Origin: Sternotherus odoratus
Lineage: Eukaryota > Chordata > Testudines > Kinosternidae
Assembly: GCA_032164245.1 (NCBI GenBank)
Contig: JAVMKO010000001.1
Span: forward strand, 14,607,603-14,671,602
Length of the DNA stretch: 64,000 nt
Direction: 5' to 3'
In this document: in pieces, positions 55,095 to 64,000 of the stretch
Layout of the letters: every line of letters begins with the position of its first letter
How positions within the stretch are numbered: the stretch's first letter is position 1
Made by a program: the position numbers and the translations under genes
The notes under the pieces: model-generated
The model's input: the letters and a program-made list of their open reading frames with translations, nothing else
The model's database searches: none
Told to the model about the DNA's origin: nothing

Positions 55095-55656
55095 TAACAG
55101 TGAAATAATCTCCTGTTGGGAAATGTTGAAATCCTCATTCCTGGACACATTAAAATTAGACAGCACAGAGCACTACACAGTACATTGCAGGGAACAATCC
55201 TGACTTGGCAGGCAAATGGTGGACTGGGGTGGTCCAGTGAATTTTTTCCCCTTCTCTGATTTCGGTGGTTCTTTGGGATATCACATTCTTGTCCACCAAC
55301 GGAGTGAAAGTTTTCTCCCTTTCAGTCTGGTGGGATCACTAGAGTGTTTGACTAGGTCGAAATAGCTACTAATCCCTTGTGATTTTGTTCTTTCCTCAAA
55401 GAGGCTTTTTAAATGCATAGCTAATCCCTATTTCACATGTAAATATAGATAGCGCATGGGTCTGTAAAGATTATGGATGCCCCGTTTGGCAAACTATCTT
55501 TTAATAGCAGCAGGTGCACTTAATTGGATTAAGCTCAGCAAAAGTATTTCTGAAACAGATAACACAAATTCATGCACCCTGTAAAGGGAAGGAAGAAACA
55601 ACATTCTTGGGCTGAATTGCGTTACAATAACAGTGTAGCAGGTATGATGGCAGCTT
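55095..55656. other. No gene seen
   Basis: No assignable feature. Confidence 0.3.
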
Positions 55657-55665
55657 ACTCTAGCT

Positions 55666-55968
55666 CTGGGGTTCTCAAAGTGGGGGTCGCGACCTCTCGA
55701 GGGGTCATGGGCCACTTTTGTGGGGGTCGCCAGCCCCTACCCCAGTAACTCCCTGCTACGGCCGCCGGCGGCTGCCGGAGCCCCGATCTCCGGGGCCGCC
55801 GGCTGCTCGAGCCCTGAGCCCCGGCCGCCGGCGGGGACCGGGGCCGCAGCCGGCAGCTCGCCCCTCCCCCCCCCCAGCCTGTATTTCTGTATTCGGCGGC
55901 TTTTCGGTGGACATGGAGGGGTCGAGCCGAAAAAGAGGTCGCGGTCTCAACAAGTTTGAGAACCGCTG
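55666..55968. mobile_element. Non-autonomous hAT-type element, 303 bp, GC-rich centre
   Basis: Perfect 8-bp duplication CTCTAGCT (55658-55665 and 55969-55976). Ends CTGGGGTTCTCAAAG and AAGTTTGAGAACCGCTG. The CpG-rich centre could be mistaken for a CpG island or exon; frames of 94-118 codons there are chance. Confidence 0.85.
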
Positions 55969-56111
55969 CTCTAGCTCCTTGCCCTATGTGGTCCGAAGGT
56001 AAGATGAGCAAAGCCGCAAATAGAGAGCATAGAGGCTCTTTTCATTATACATCCTTATAGATTTGAAAGCATTTATAGCTTGTGGACTTGATTCACCCTG
56101 TCTGTCTAGAT

Positions 56112-56406
56112 CAAGGTTTCTCAACTTGAGAGCCATGACCCCTTATGGTGTCAAGGGGTTGTGAACTTCCAGCCCTCCTAGGGTGACCAGGCAGTAAATG
56201 TGGAAAATCGGGATGGGGCTTAGGGGTAATAGGAGCCTATATAAGAAAAAGATCCAAAAATTGTGACTGTCCCTATAAAATCAGGACATCTGGTCATTCT
56301 AAGATCTCTTCATATTGTTAAATGGGACCAGGATCCTGGCTAGATCCCAGCTGGATGGAAAGTGATTCTTGGTTGGTCTCAGTATGGAAAAGTTTGTGAA
56401 CCACTG
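56112..56406. mobile_element. hAT-type element interrupted by a MITE
   Basis: Ends CAAGGTTTCTCAACTTGAG and AAGTTTGTGAACCACTG match the other CAGNGGTTCTCAAAC-type copies. The 123-bp MITE at 56179-56301 sits inside, so this element is the older. Confidence 0.55.
56179..56301. mobile_element. 123-bp MITE, copy 3, nested
   Basis: TAGGGTGACCAGGC to CATCTGGTCATTCTA with the internal phrases of copies 1 and 2 (GGAGCCTATATAAG, TGTGACTGTCCCTATAAAATC). The expected 8-bp duplication is decayed. Confidence 0.75.
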
Positions 56407-56484
56407 ATCTACTTCTTTCAATGTGGTATGTGAAGCTGTATCTTAGAGGGAATCCACCAATGAGGGAGGGCAGGGATCATCCAA

Positions 56485-57535
56485 TATATTGATAAATGGT
56501 CTGGAAAAAGTGAGGTGGCAAAGATTGAAGATAAAAAAATGATTCAAGATAGTCCAAAGCAGACTGTGGAGAGCTACAAAGGGATTTCACAAAATTGGGT
56601 GACTGGGCATCAAAATGGCAGATGATACTCAATGCTGATAAATGCAAAGTAATGGAAAATATTATCCTAACTATACATACAAAATGAAAGCATCTAAATG
56701 AACTGTTACCACTCAAGAAAGAGATCTTGGAGTTATTGTGGATCGTTCTCTGAAAACATCTGCTCAATGTTCAGTGGCAGTCAAAAAAGCAAAGAGAATG
56801 TTAGGAATTGTTAGGAAAGGGATAGATAATGAAGCAGAAAATATTATAATGCCACTATATAAATCCATAGCATGCTCAAACCTTGAATACTCCATGCACT
56901 TCTGGTCCCCTGATCTCAAAAAAGGTATATTAGAATTGAAAAAGGTACAGAGAACGTCAACACAAAGGATTAGGGGTATAGAACAGCTTCCATATGAGGA
57001 GAGATTAAAAGGCCTGGGACTATTCAGCTTGGAAAGGGACGACTGAGGGGAGGATATGAGAGATGTCTATAAGATCAAGAATGGTGTGAAGAAAGTGACT
57101 AGGGAAGTGTTATTTACCTCTTCACATAGCCCACACACCAGGGATCACCCAATGAAACTAATAGGCAGCAGGTTTAAAAGAAACATAAGTAAGTACTTCT
57201 ACACACAACAGATGGTTAACCTGTAGCACTTGCAGCCAGGGGATGCTGTGAAGGCCAAGAGTATAACTGGGTTCAAGAAATGAATTTGAGAAGTTCATGC
57301 AGGATCGGTCCGTCCATGCCTATTACCAAGATGGTCAGGGATGTAACTCCATTCTCCAGATGTCCCTAAACCTCTGACTACCAGAAACTGGGACTGGACA
57401 ACAGCGTCACTTAACAACTTGCCCTATTCTGTTCATTCCCTCTGAGGCATCTGGCACCGACCGCTATCAGAATACATGACACTGGGCTGGTCGGACCATT
57501 GGGCTGACCCAGCATGGCCATTCTTATGATATTCT
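56485..57535 (+). mobile_element. CR1 LINE 3' part, decayed
   Basis: Starts in ORF2 after the catalytic core (TGGGCATCAAAATGGCAGATG, then LNADKCKVM), includes an open 102-codon piece and ends in a 3' UTR (CATTGGGCTGACCCAGCATGG, CCATTCTTATGAT). Truncated at the 5' side. Confidence 0.8.
56738..57046 (+). pseudogene. CR1 ORF2 C-terminal fragment
   Basis: 102 open codons: DRSLKTSAQCSVAVKKAKRM, LGIVRKGIDNEAENIIMPLYK, NLEYSMHFWSP, then RIRGIEQLPYEERLKGLGLFSL. It aligns with the same region as the copy at 44200 but is a different CR1 subfamily. A stop after LERDD ends it. Confidence 0.75.
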
Positions 57536-57539
57536 CACC

Positions 57540-59520
57540 ACTGCCCTCCCTGGGGGTTCCACCAAGCCAGACATTTGTAGACACAACATCACAGGAGTCC
57601 ATTTGACAGACTCTACAGTGGGAAGGCTGAATCTGGGCACGCTCTCAGTCTGCTGGCCAAGCCCCGCTCCCTGGACAAAGCACTTGTTGGATGGCACTAT
57701 CTAGCTGTGGGGTTCCCAGTGCAGCAAGGATTATGATTGCCTTGTGCCACATTGAATAACTGTGACAGGGTTGTCTGCCTCGTAAGGGCAGTACTGCCTA
57801 CTGGTCAGTCCTCCCCATCATACAGTGTGGCCCTTTAAGAGACTGGGTGGTCCAGTACACAAAGGAGGAGAGGGAGGAGGCTCCTGTCTTAAGGAGAGGG
57901 ACAGAGGGATTGTCTGACCTACAACCCAGCCCTTGGAGAAGGGGTGGAACCCCGTGAACAGAGGAGGAAACTGACCAGAAATCTTACATGGGCCCAGAGT
58001 AGCTAAATAAGTGAGTTGCCCTCTCCAGAATGAATGAGTAAACCAGACCTGCAAGGAGAGGTTGAACTAATCTGGTCTGGGTAATTGTCTGAAAACACCC
58101 AAGGGGGACTGACTGCAGTGTGCCTGCAGGGCCACGGCAGGCCACAAGGGGGCATGCTGGAGAGGGACACCCTATAATGCTGTTGTCCATGCCGACATTA
58201 CTCCACCAGGGTGCGCAACGGCAGATGCCAGCTGAGTCTTCTGTTTTAAGTCTTTGCTCTTCCTCTCACCCAGGTAAGTTTCAGGACATCACACTATTAA
58301 AACTCAGCCCTTTTCAAGAGGGTGCATCACGGCCTGGAGCATTTTATCCAGTGTGGACGTTGAGCTCTGGATTTCAGAACTGAGCCTGCTGTACAAATTG
58401 CGTCACAAGGCTCTGTGCTCTGCTGCTCTGAGATCCTCCCACACACATCCACAGGGCAGTGTTTTATTCCCCATTAGTGCTATGCATTAGCACCACTGGC
58501 ATCACAGATTGCGTACAAAGGTTTCTTTTTGCCAGTACATAGTGTCCATCAAAGAAGTCAGATGATTGTCAGAGAGATTCTTATAACATCCTTAAATATG
58601 TTTCCTTCTAATATACAGATATGACGTAACTAATTCTTAGTCGAGAGCAAGGTAAAATTCAGTGTGGAGTGAATAAGCCTATTTTTTGGCTGCACTGCCC
58701 CAGTTGCTATTAATCTGTCATTTGAAATTTAATGTTGCAGACCTTATATGTTGGTGCTTTTCCAAGAAACCAACCAGAATCAGTCTTTCATTTAGATTTT
58801 TTTTTTTGTAACCCTACAGTGGGTTCTCAATAGAGAGACTGGGAGAAATTTTCATATTGAAACACAATCTTAATACCTGAAATTCAAGCCAAATGTGCCA
58901 CCTTTTGTGCAATAAAAAGATGAGATGGAAATGACAACTGAACTGGAGGAGGGACCTCAGATCCTGGAGGTAAATCATGGAAAAGTAACAAGGTGTCAGA
59001 CTATGGAGTAAAAGAGAAATAGGCACATTGCCAAATGTAAAGACTATAAATGTGAGGAGCTTTAAAAGCAAACAGCTGAATGTGAGATGCCGTAATATCT
59101 AGCTGTAAACTGCACAGGAAGGACAGATGAGGTCAGGGAGGTGGGGGACTATGCCTAAAAGATTCCATAGACTCTAGTGCAATAGCACTTTTGGACAGAG
59201 CAGATCATTGTTGTGCACACACATGCAGAGCCCCTATGGAGCTCCCTGTCTGGCTGGGTGCTCCCCAGGCTGTTGAATTTGGAGCTCAGATCACCAGGCC
59301 CTCTGTGGTCTTTAAACTTCTTGAGCCTGTACTATCCCTGGCTAGGGCTGTAGGCTCACTCTCTGGGCACAGATCCTCTGTTTAGCACCCTCACCTGGGA
59401 GCTGGGAACCCACAGTCTGGCTGCCTCGCTCCTGCTGGGACCAGTGCTGATCCCTCAGACTCCCCCATAGATTTAGCACATCCTGTTCCAGAACGATAGG
59501 CATGTGGATACTCTGGGTTG
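57540..59520. other. No gene seen; possible LTR piece
   Basis: The part 57770-58290 (starting TGTGACAGGGTTG) has the look of a fragmentary LTR or its leader, but no matching end was found. The rest is unassigned. Confidence 0.35.
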
Positions 59521-59526
59521 ACAAAA

Positions 59527-59655
59527 GCGACAAAGAGTCTTGTAGCACCTTATAGACTAACAGATCTTAGGGATCACGAGCTTTCGTGGGCTAAGACCCA
59601 CTTCATCAGATGACTGTCACTTTTGCAGATCCAGACTAACACGACTACCCCTTTG
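59527..59655 (-). repeat. Penelope-like repeat with an intact hammerhead-like core
   Basis: On the minus strand it reads CTGATGA (59609-59603), one extra A, a 5-bp stem GTGGG/CCCAC closing a short loop, and GAAAGC (from 59585). That is the arrangement of a hammerhead ribozyme core apart from the extra A. The repeat body (AGACTAACAGATC, CTTATAGACTAAC-type text, and a terminus CAGACTAACACGACTACCC) matches the copy at 61665. Confidence 0.5.
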
Positions 59656-59945
59656 GATTTACAGTTTGCCTCCTCAGGGGCATGTGACAGGAAAGGCAAC
59701 AGCCTGGCAGACTTGGCACAGGATTCTAAAACACCATTGCTCTTTACTTAATAACATGAGAAGTAGATACATGTAGACAAAATAATAAACCCACTTCTAT
59801 GCATTTCCCTGCCTCAACTTCCTCATCACTCTGGATAGTTTTGGGGGTTGGACAGAGCCCTCCAGGCTGCCCAGAATCCTTCCCCTACAGCACACGGTTT
59901 CTCATTTATATGATACAAATCCAGTCATAAGAATACAACTATACT
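59656..59945. other. No feature identified
   Basis: Spacer. Confidence 0.3.
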
Positions 59946-59947
59946 CT

Positions 59948-60002
59948 AATAGAATCATAGAACTGGAAGGGACCTCAAGGGATCATCTAGTCCAGTCCCC
60001 TG
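59948..60002 (-). repeat. CR1 3'-end fragment
   Basis: ATAGAATCATAGAACTGG, AAGGGACCTCAAGGG and ATCATCTAGTCCAGTCCC is the inverse of a bird/turtle CR1 3' end. Confidence 0.65.
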
Positions 60003-60084
60003 CACTTTTATCGGGATACCTTTAGGTGTGCACGGAGGGACATCAAAGAGGCAAACCCCTCCTTAAAACCCTTTCTCCGTGAAG

Positions 60085-60607
60085 CCTACAAAAAACTTTG
60101 CAGTTTGCAGGTGATGCAAAAATTGGGGGAGTGATAAATAATGAAGAGGACGGGTCACTGATTCAGAGCAATTAGGATTGCTTGGTAAACTGGGTGCAAA
60201 AACAAACACTTATGTTTTAATATGGCTAAATGTAAGAAATATATCTAGGAACCAAGACTGTAGGCCATACTTACATGATGGGGGACTCTATCCTGGGAAG
60301 CAGTGACTCAGAAAAAGGTATGAGGGTCATGGTGGATAATCAGCTGAACATGAGCTCCCAATGTGGTGCTTGGTCCAAAAGAGCTAATGTAGTACTGACT
60401 TGCATAAACAGAGGAATCTCAGGTTATTTCATCTCTATATTTGGCACTGGTGTGACCAGTACTGGAATACTGTGTCCACTTCTAGTGCCCACAATTTAGG
60501 AAGGTTGGTGAAATACTGGAGAGAGTTCAGAGAAGAGCCAAGATAATGATTAAAGGATTAGAAAACCTACCTTACAGTGGTAGACTGAAGGAGCTCAATT
60601 TACAGTA
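60085..60607 (+). mobile_element. CR1 LINE copy, left part (split by Tigger-like element)
   Basis: CR1 ORF2 C-terminal text: AACTTTGCAGTTTGCAGGTG, NHWLTDSEQ-like text, then CAGAGAAGAGCCAAGATAATG and GGATTAGAAAACCTACCTTACAG near 60520-60580. It stops at the TA target of the insertion and resumes at 61268. Confidence 0.75.
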
Positions 60608-60768
60608 CAGTGAAACCTCGATTTAACGGACTAATTCGGGCGAGGGGGTGTCCGTTAAAGCCGAAAGTCCGTTATTTAATAATTTTTTAAAATAATTAAA
60701 TAACAGGACTTTTGGCTTTAACGGACACCCCCTCGCCCGAATTAGTCCGTTATATAGAGGTTTTACTG
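60608..60768. repeat. 161-bp palindrome at the left end of the Tigger-like element
   Basis: The two arms meet near 60688 in an AT-rich centre (AATAATTTTTTAAAATAATT). Arms match over the TTAACGGACTAATTCGGGCG and CGAGGGGGTGTCCGTTAAAG phrases. It looks like a complete short MITE that forms one end of the larger element. Confidence 0.75.
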
Positions 60769-60769
60769 A

Positions 60770-61180
60770 TCACAGCCGGGCGGGAGCTGTCAACCCGGCC
60801 GCCCGGCTCCCTGCAGCGGGGAGCCGGGTGGGAGCTGTCAACCCGGCCGCCCGGCTCCCCGCAGCGGGGAGCCGGGCGGGAACTGTCAACTCACCCCTGC
60901 CCGCCGGCTCCCCGCAACGGGGAGGTGGGCGGGTGGGCTGACAGCTCCCGCCCGGCTCCCTGCTGTGGGGAGCGGGGCAGGAGCTGTCAACTCGCCCGCC
61001 CGGCTCCCCGCTGCGGGGAGCCGGGCGGGAACTGTCAAACCCCCCCCCCCGCCCGGCTCCCCGATGCGGGGAGCCGGGAGGGAACTGTCAGCCCACCCGC
61101 CCGGCTCCCCTCTGCGGGGAGCCGGGCAGCCCGGTTGACAGCTCCTGCCCGGCTCCCCGGGGCGGGAGCCGGCAGCCCCC
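60770..61180 (+). repeat. Tandem array of GC-rich hairpins
   Basis: Roughly nine units of about 40 bases. Each has a perfect or near-perfect palindrome of the type CGGCTCCCCGC then GCGGGGAGCCG, joined by GGGCGGGAACTGTCAAC-like spacers. Loops vary (AGC, TG, AT, AAC). Such an array is likely hard to assemble and prone to copy change. Confidence 0.8.
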
Positions 61181-61269
61181 GAATAACGGATTTCGGATGC
61201 ATCGGAAATTTTTTCCGTTGCATCCGAAGTCCGTTAAATCGGGGTCCGTTAAATCGAGGGTTTACTGTA

Positions 61270-61645
61270 TTTAGCTTAACCAAGAGAATCTTAAGGGGTG
61301 ACTTATTACAGTCTGTAAGTATCTACACAAGGAGCAAATAATTAATAATGGGCTCTTCAGTCTAGCAGAGAAAGGAACAACATGATCCAATGGCTGGAAG
61401 TTGAAGCTAGACACATTCTGTTTGGAAATAAGATGTACATTTTTAAAGGTGAGAGTAATTAACCATTGGAACAATTTACCATTGTGGACTCTCCATCACT
61501 GACCATTTTCAAATCAAGTTTGCTTTTTTTTTTTTTTACAAGATTGGCTCTAGGAAATATTTTGGGGAAGTTCTCTGACCTGTCTTACACTGGAGTCAGA
61601 CTAGATAATCACAATGGTCCCTTCTGGCCTTGGAATCTGTCATCG
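61270..61645 (+). mobile_element. CR1 LINE copy, right part
   Basis: Continues the copy at 60085: TTTAGCTTAACCAAGAGAATC, then the C-terminal text and the CR1 3' UTR ending AGACTAGATAATCACAATGG and CCCTTCTGGCCTTGGAATCTG. Confidence 0.75.
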
Positions 61646-61659
61646 CGGCAATGGTTAGT

Positions 61660-61845
61660 CTGCTTGTGTGTAGAGCCTGTAATGCTCACCTATATGTCCC
61701 ACACTTCCACTGCTTGCATCCGACGAAGTGGGTATTAGCCCACAAAAGCTTATGCTTCAAAACTTTATAGTTAGTCTTTAAGGTGCCACAGGACTTTGGT
61801 ACCTCTGCTATTCCAGACTAACACGGCTACCTCTCTGATTCTTGA
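61660..61845 (+). repeat. Penelope-like repeat, decayed hammerhead-like core
   Basis: Plus strand reads CCGACGA (61720-61726), an extra A, GTGGG...GCCCAC and AAAAGCTTATGC, the altered version of the core at 59603, then AGTCTTTAAGGTGCCACAGG and the terminus CAGACTAACACGGCTACC. Confidence 0.5.
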
Positions 61846-61904
61846 CATTGTTTCTTTGTACTCCCGTGTTGTCTGTATCAATTTGTTGGCTCTCATCTCA
61901 TACT

Positions 61905-62035
61905 TATTAGATTGAAAGCTCTTTGGGCAGGGTCTGTCCTTTTAGTCCGTGTTTATACAGCACCTAATGCAACAGGGCCGTAGTTCATGACTGGGGCTCC
62001 TAACGTGCCATGACTATACAAATAATAAATAATAA
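61905..62035 (+). repeat. Ancient amniote interspersed repeat fragment
   Basis: TTTGGGCAGGGTCTGTCC, TTTATACAGCACCTAATGC, TTCATGACTGGGGCTCC and ACTATACAAATAATAAATAA. Same family as 38938-39043. Confidence 0.5.
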
Positions 62036-62039
62036 GTGC

Positions 62040-63280
62040 ATCCATTGAAACAGTAATAATGGGTGAGTTCTATATACCTATGTCATGTCAAGAACAAGTT
62101 TTAAAAAGATATTTCTCGACAATGTTTATTGTTTGCTTCCTGGAAAAGCTAGTTCTAGAGCACACAAGAGGAGCAATGTAGGAGACTACAGGGCTGCACA
62201 GGTGTTCCTGAAGGCAGAATTTTACTTGCAGATTTTTTATTACAGGTGATTAATGTATGAGCCAGAAAGAACGCAGATTAATTTTTAAATACAAGAATGG
62301 ATTGCCTTTCCCTTGAAAAATGATAAATTATGTGATAGATGCTATAGCGGGAGGATGTTTTAGGAAACTAGTTAAGTTTTGTATCGCTACAGGTGACCTT
62401 TGTAAGTCCTCCACCAGTCTGGCTCTCCATACATGTGGTGGGGCAGGTCATGGTGAGGGAAATGCATTGGCTCCACTTGTCCTAGGAAGCTTTTGCAGAG
62501 AAGTTAATGAGGCATCTGCCCCATCCCCTTCCACAGGGGTCTCTGCAGGAGGGGTGGGGACTAGCCCATTGATCTCAGGCAACGAATGACTTTTCACCTG
62601 CCTTCTGAATGAGCATTGAAAATCACCTTTCTATGACTTTTAATTCATTTTCTCTACTAGAGAAATTATTTTTGCCACCGCCTAAAGATGGGCTAACATT
62701 CAGACAATGTGACTCCGTTATACTAGGAGAAATGTTACGAGACCAACATAGGTTGGCTAGCACCAAACCTGCTCTGTATAATTTTGCTGATCTGATGTGA
62801 AGCAAAAAATGAGCTTTGAAGATGTGACGCACAATTATAGGGTTGAAATGTCCTCTTCCATTTCTTATTTCAGTCTCAGATATCTAATTTGGATTATAAA
62901 TGAATTTTCCATGCATGATATAAGCTGTGAGATGGTTTCAATTCATTACCTTTAAGTTATTTATATATTCTGCTTGCTCTACAGGAAGATTTCAATAAAG
63001 AGGTGAGGAAGGGCTGGCCTATTTTCTTGAAAATAATATGAGAAAGGGAGAAATGGACATCAAATATATTCTATAGTCTTGAGATTGCAATAAATACAGG
63101 TCTCTTGCAGCTCAGGAGATAACGGAGTCTTATTCTCCGTTATATCACTTAGAAGTATTAGGAGACAAATATTTTCCTGAATCCATAATTTCTAATGCAT
63201 TGTTGATGTTTTGTTTGAAACCTCAAGATATTTATTCTAAAGCAAATCAAACTGTTACTTTCAGCGGTGTGAAAAATACT
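62040..63280. other. No gene seen
   Basis: About 1.2 kb with no exon, RNA or repeat boundary that I can support. Confidence 0.35.
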
Positions 63281-63282
63281 AA

Positions 63283-63358
63283 AAACTTTAATAACATTAA
63301 ATTAATTCAGAGAAGAGCCAAGAGAATGATTAAAGAATTAGAAAACCTACCTTGGATT
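63283..63358 (+). repeat. CR1 ORF2 fragment
   Basis: TTCAGAGAAGAGCCAAGAGAATG and AGAATTAGAAAACCTACCTTGG repeat the text at 60520-60580. Confidence 0.65.
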
Positions 63359-63359
63359 A

Positions 63360-64000
63360 TTGTCCAAAGATCTCAGGAGATTCCCAGTAACAGTAGCAGA
63401 TATTAAACCTCAGTGCTGCTTGTTTTTCTGTACGTAACTGGGAAGGAAAGTTGCAGCTCTTTTCTTCGTGAAACAATTGTGCAACTGGGCACTGATCTGA
63501 TCTATATCTGTGCCAGCCCGGATCTGCCCTGGGAATCTGGGAGCCAACACAAGCCACTTGATCCTTTCCCTTTTCTCCTGCACCAAGTGTAAAGTTGGTG
63601 CAGTGGAGTATCACGGAAAGCAGTGGTGCAGGATTACCCACAATGCCCTGCCAGTGTGCCTGGAGGAATCCCCCTTAGGGCAGCCTGAAATAGTGTGAAT
63701 GGTGTGGGCTGGAATTGGTGGAAGCTGAGTGCCATTCCTCCTGCAAGTACCTATGTCATCCTTAATCTGATTCACTGTCCCTGATCGTAGTCCGCAAGAT
63801 GTGAGTTAAAATGAAATAACCACTAAAAATAAACCTGTCACTTACATGGGTCTACAAGAGGTGTCCACACCAAAACAGAGTGATCCTGTGATCTTGTTAC
63901 TGTGACCCTCATCTTTCCTGATCCTGTTGTTATAGTCACTGGGGCAGGTTTCCAAAGGGCTCAGGGGGCAGATTTTCAAGCGCTCAGCACGCATGACTGA
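63360..64000. other. No gene seen
   Basis: A frame at 63510-63698 contains two Cys-rich bits (SCTKCKVGAVEY, GKQWCRI) but no known domain and no splice context; not called. Confidence 0.35.

Larger units (their letters stand above)
60608..61267. mobile_element. Tigger/mariner-like element, 660 bp, inside CR1
   Basis: Ends CAGTGAAACCTCGATTTAACGG-type (left) and its inverse AAATCGAGGGTTTACTG (right), flanked by the TA duplication (60606-60607 and 61268-61269) of the mariner/Tigger group. The first 161 bases are themselves a near-perfect palindrome, closing with a second end GAGGTTTTACTG at 60757-60768. Between that and the right end lies a GC-rich tandem array. No transposase is encoded; the 209-codon frame comes from the array. 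Confidence 0.8.

Noticed and set aside
60712..61341. 209-codon plus-strand frame
   Set aside because: It spans repeated hairpin units within the Tigger-like element; the peptide is a repeat of GRELSTRPPGS-like text with no domain.
63510..63698. Cys-containing frame as a small exon
   Set aside because: No known domain, no convincing splice sites and no partner exon.
1..64000. CRISPR arrays, bacterial operons, ribosome binding sites
   Set aside because: The sequence is vertebrate nuclear DNA; no regularly spaced direct repeats of CRISPR type and no prokaryotic gene layout are present.

Overview
The window is vertebrate nuclear DNA, most likely from a turtle or a close relative. Three things point there: many CR1 LINE fragments with the sauropsid 3' end, MIR-type SINE copies, and an intact two-gene PIF/Harbinger transposon whose Myb-like and DDE proteins resemble those I associate with turtle genomes. 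This is inference from element types; no species marker was tested. The DNA is gene-poor. Most open frames are chance or transposon-derived.

Host genes. The only host coding sequence I can name is one exon on the minus strand (37316-37494). It encodes the membrane-spanning segment of an ELAPOR2 (KIAA1324L)-like protein, with good splice sites on both sides. No second ELAPOR2 exon was found. A CpG-rich block at the left edge (1-460) looks like a promoter plus first exon of an unidentified gene, with a donor-like site at 281/282.

Mobile DNA, left to right. 1-10 kb: Penelope-like repeat fragments with hairpins, a TA-flanked foldback MITE, a CR1 reverse-transcriptase relic, two hAT-type non-autonomous elements with perfect 8-bp target duplications, and a decayed Ty3/Gypsy gag. 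10.3-15.3 kb: a complete 4.68-kb Harbinger nested inside an older MITE. It carries an intact transposase (+), a two-exon Myb/SANT-like DNA-binding protein (-), and, inside the Myb intron on the opposite strand, a third open frame with its own splice donor and poly(A) signal. 15.4-31.3 kb: several hAT-type and MITE copies, a minus-strand CR1 relic and a 5S rRNA-derived SINE with target duplications. 31.8-34.2 kb: the remains of an autonomous hAT with a BED-type transposase on the minus strand. 39.0-40.4 and 46.9-48.4 kb: two solo LTRs of one family in opposite orientation. 44-57 kb: further CR1 pieces, more hAT-type elements and foldback MITEs. 60.1-61.6 kb: a CR1 copy split by a Tigger/mariner-like element filled with GC-rich hairpin repeats.

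How parts relate. In the Harbinger the transposase and Myb genes are transcribed inward from the two ends and converge, with opposed poly(A) signals about 30 bp apart. By family knowledge the two proteins act together in excision and insertion. Elsewhere the nesting gives relative ages: CR1 older than Tigger, MITE older than Harbinger, hAT older than the 123-bp MITE. Stretches with no assignable content are listed as such.
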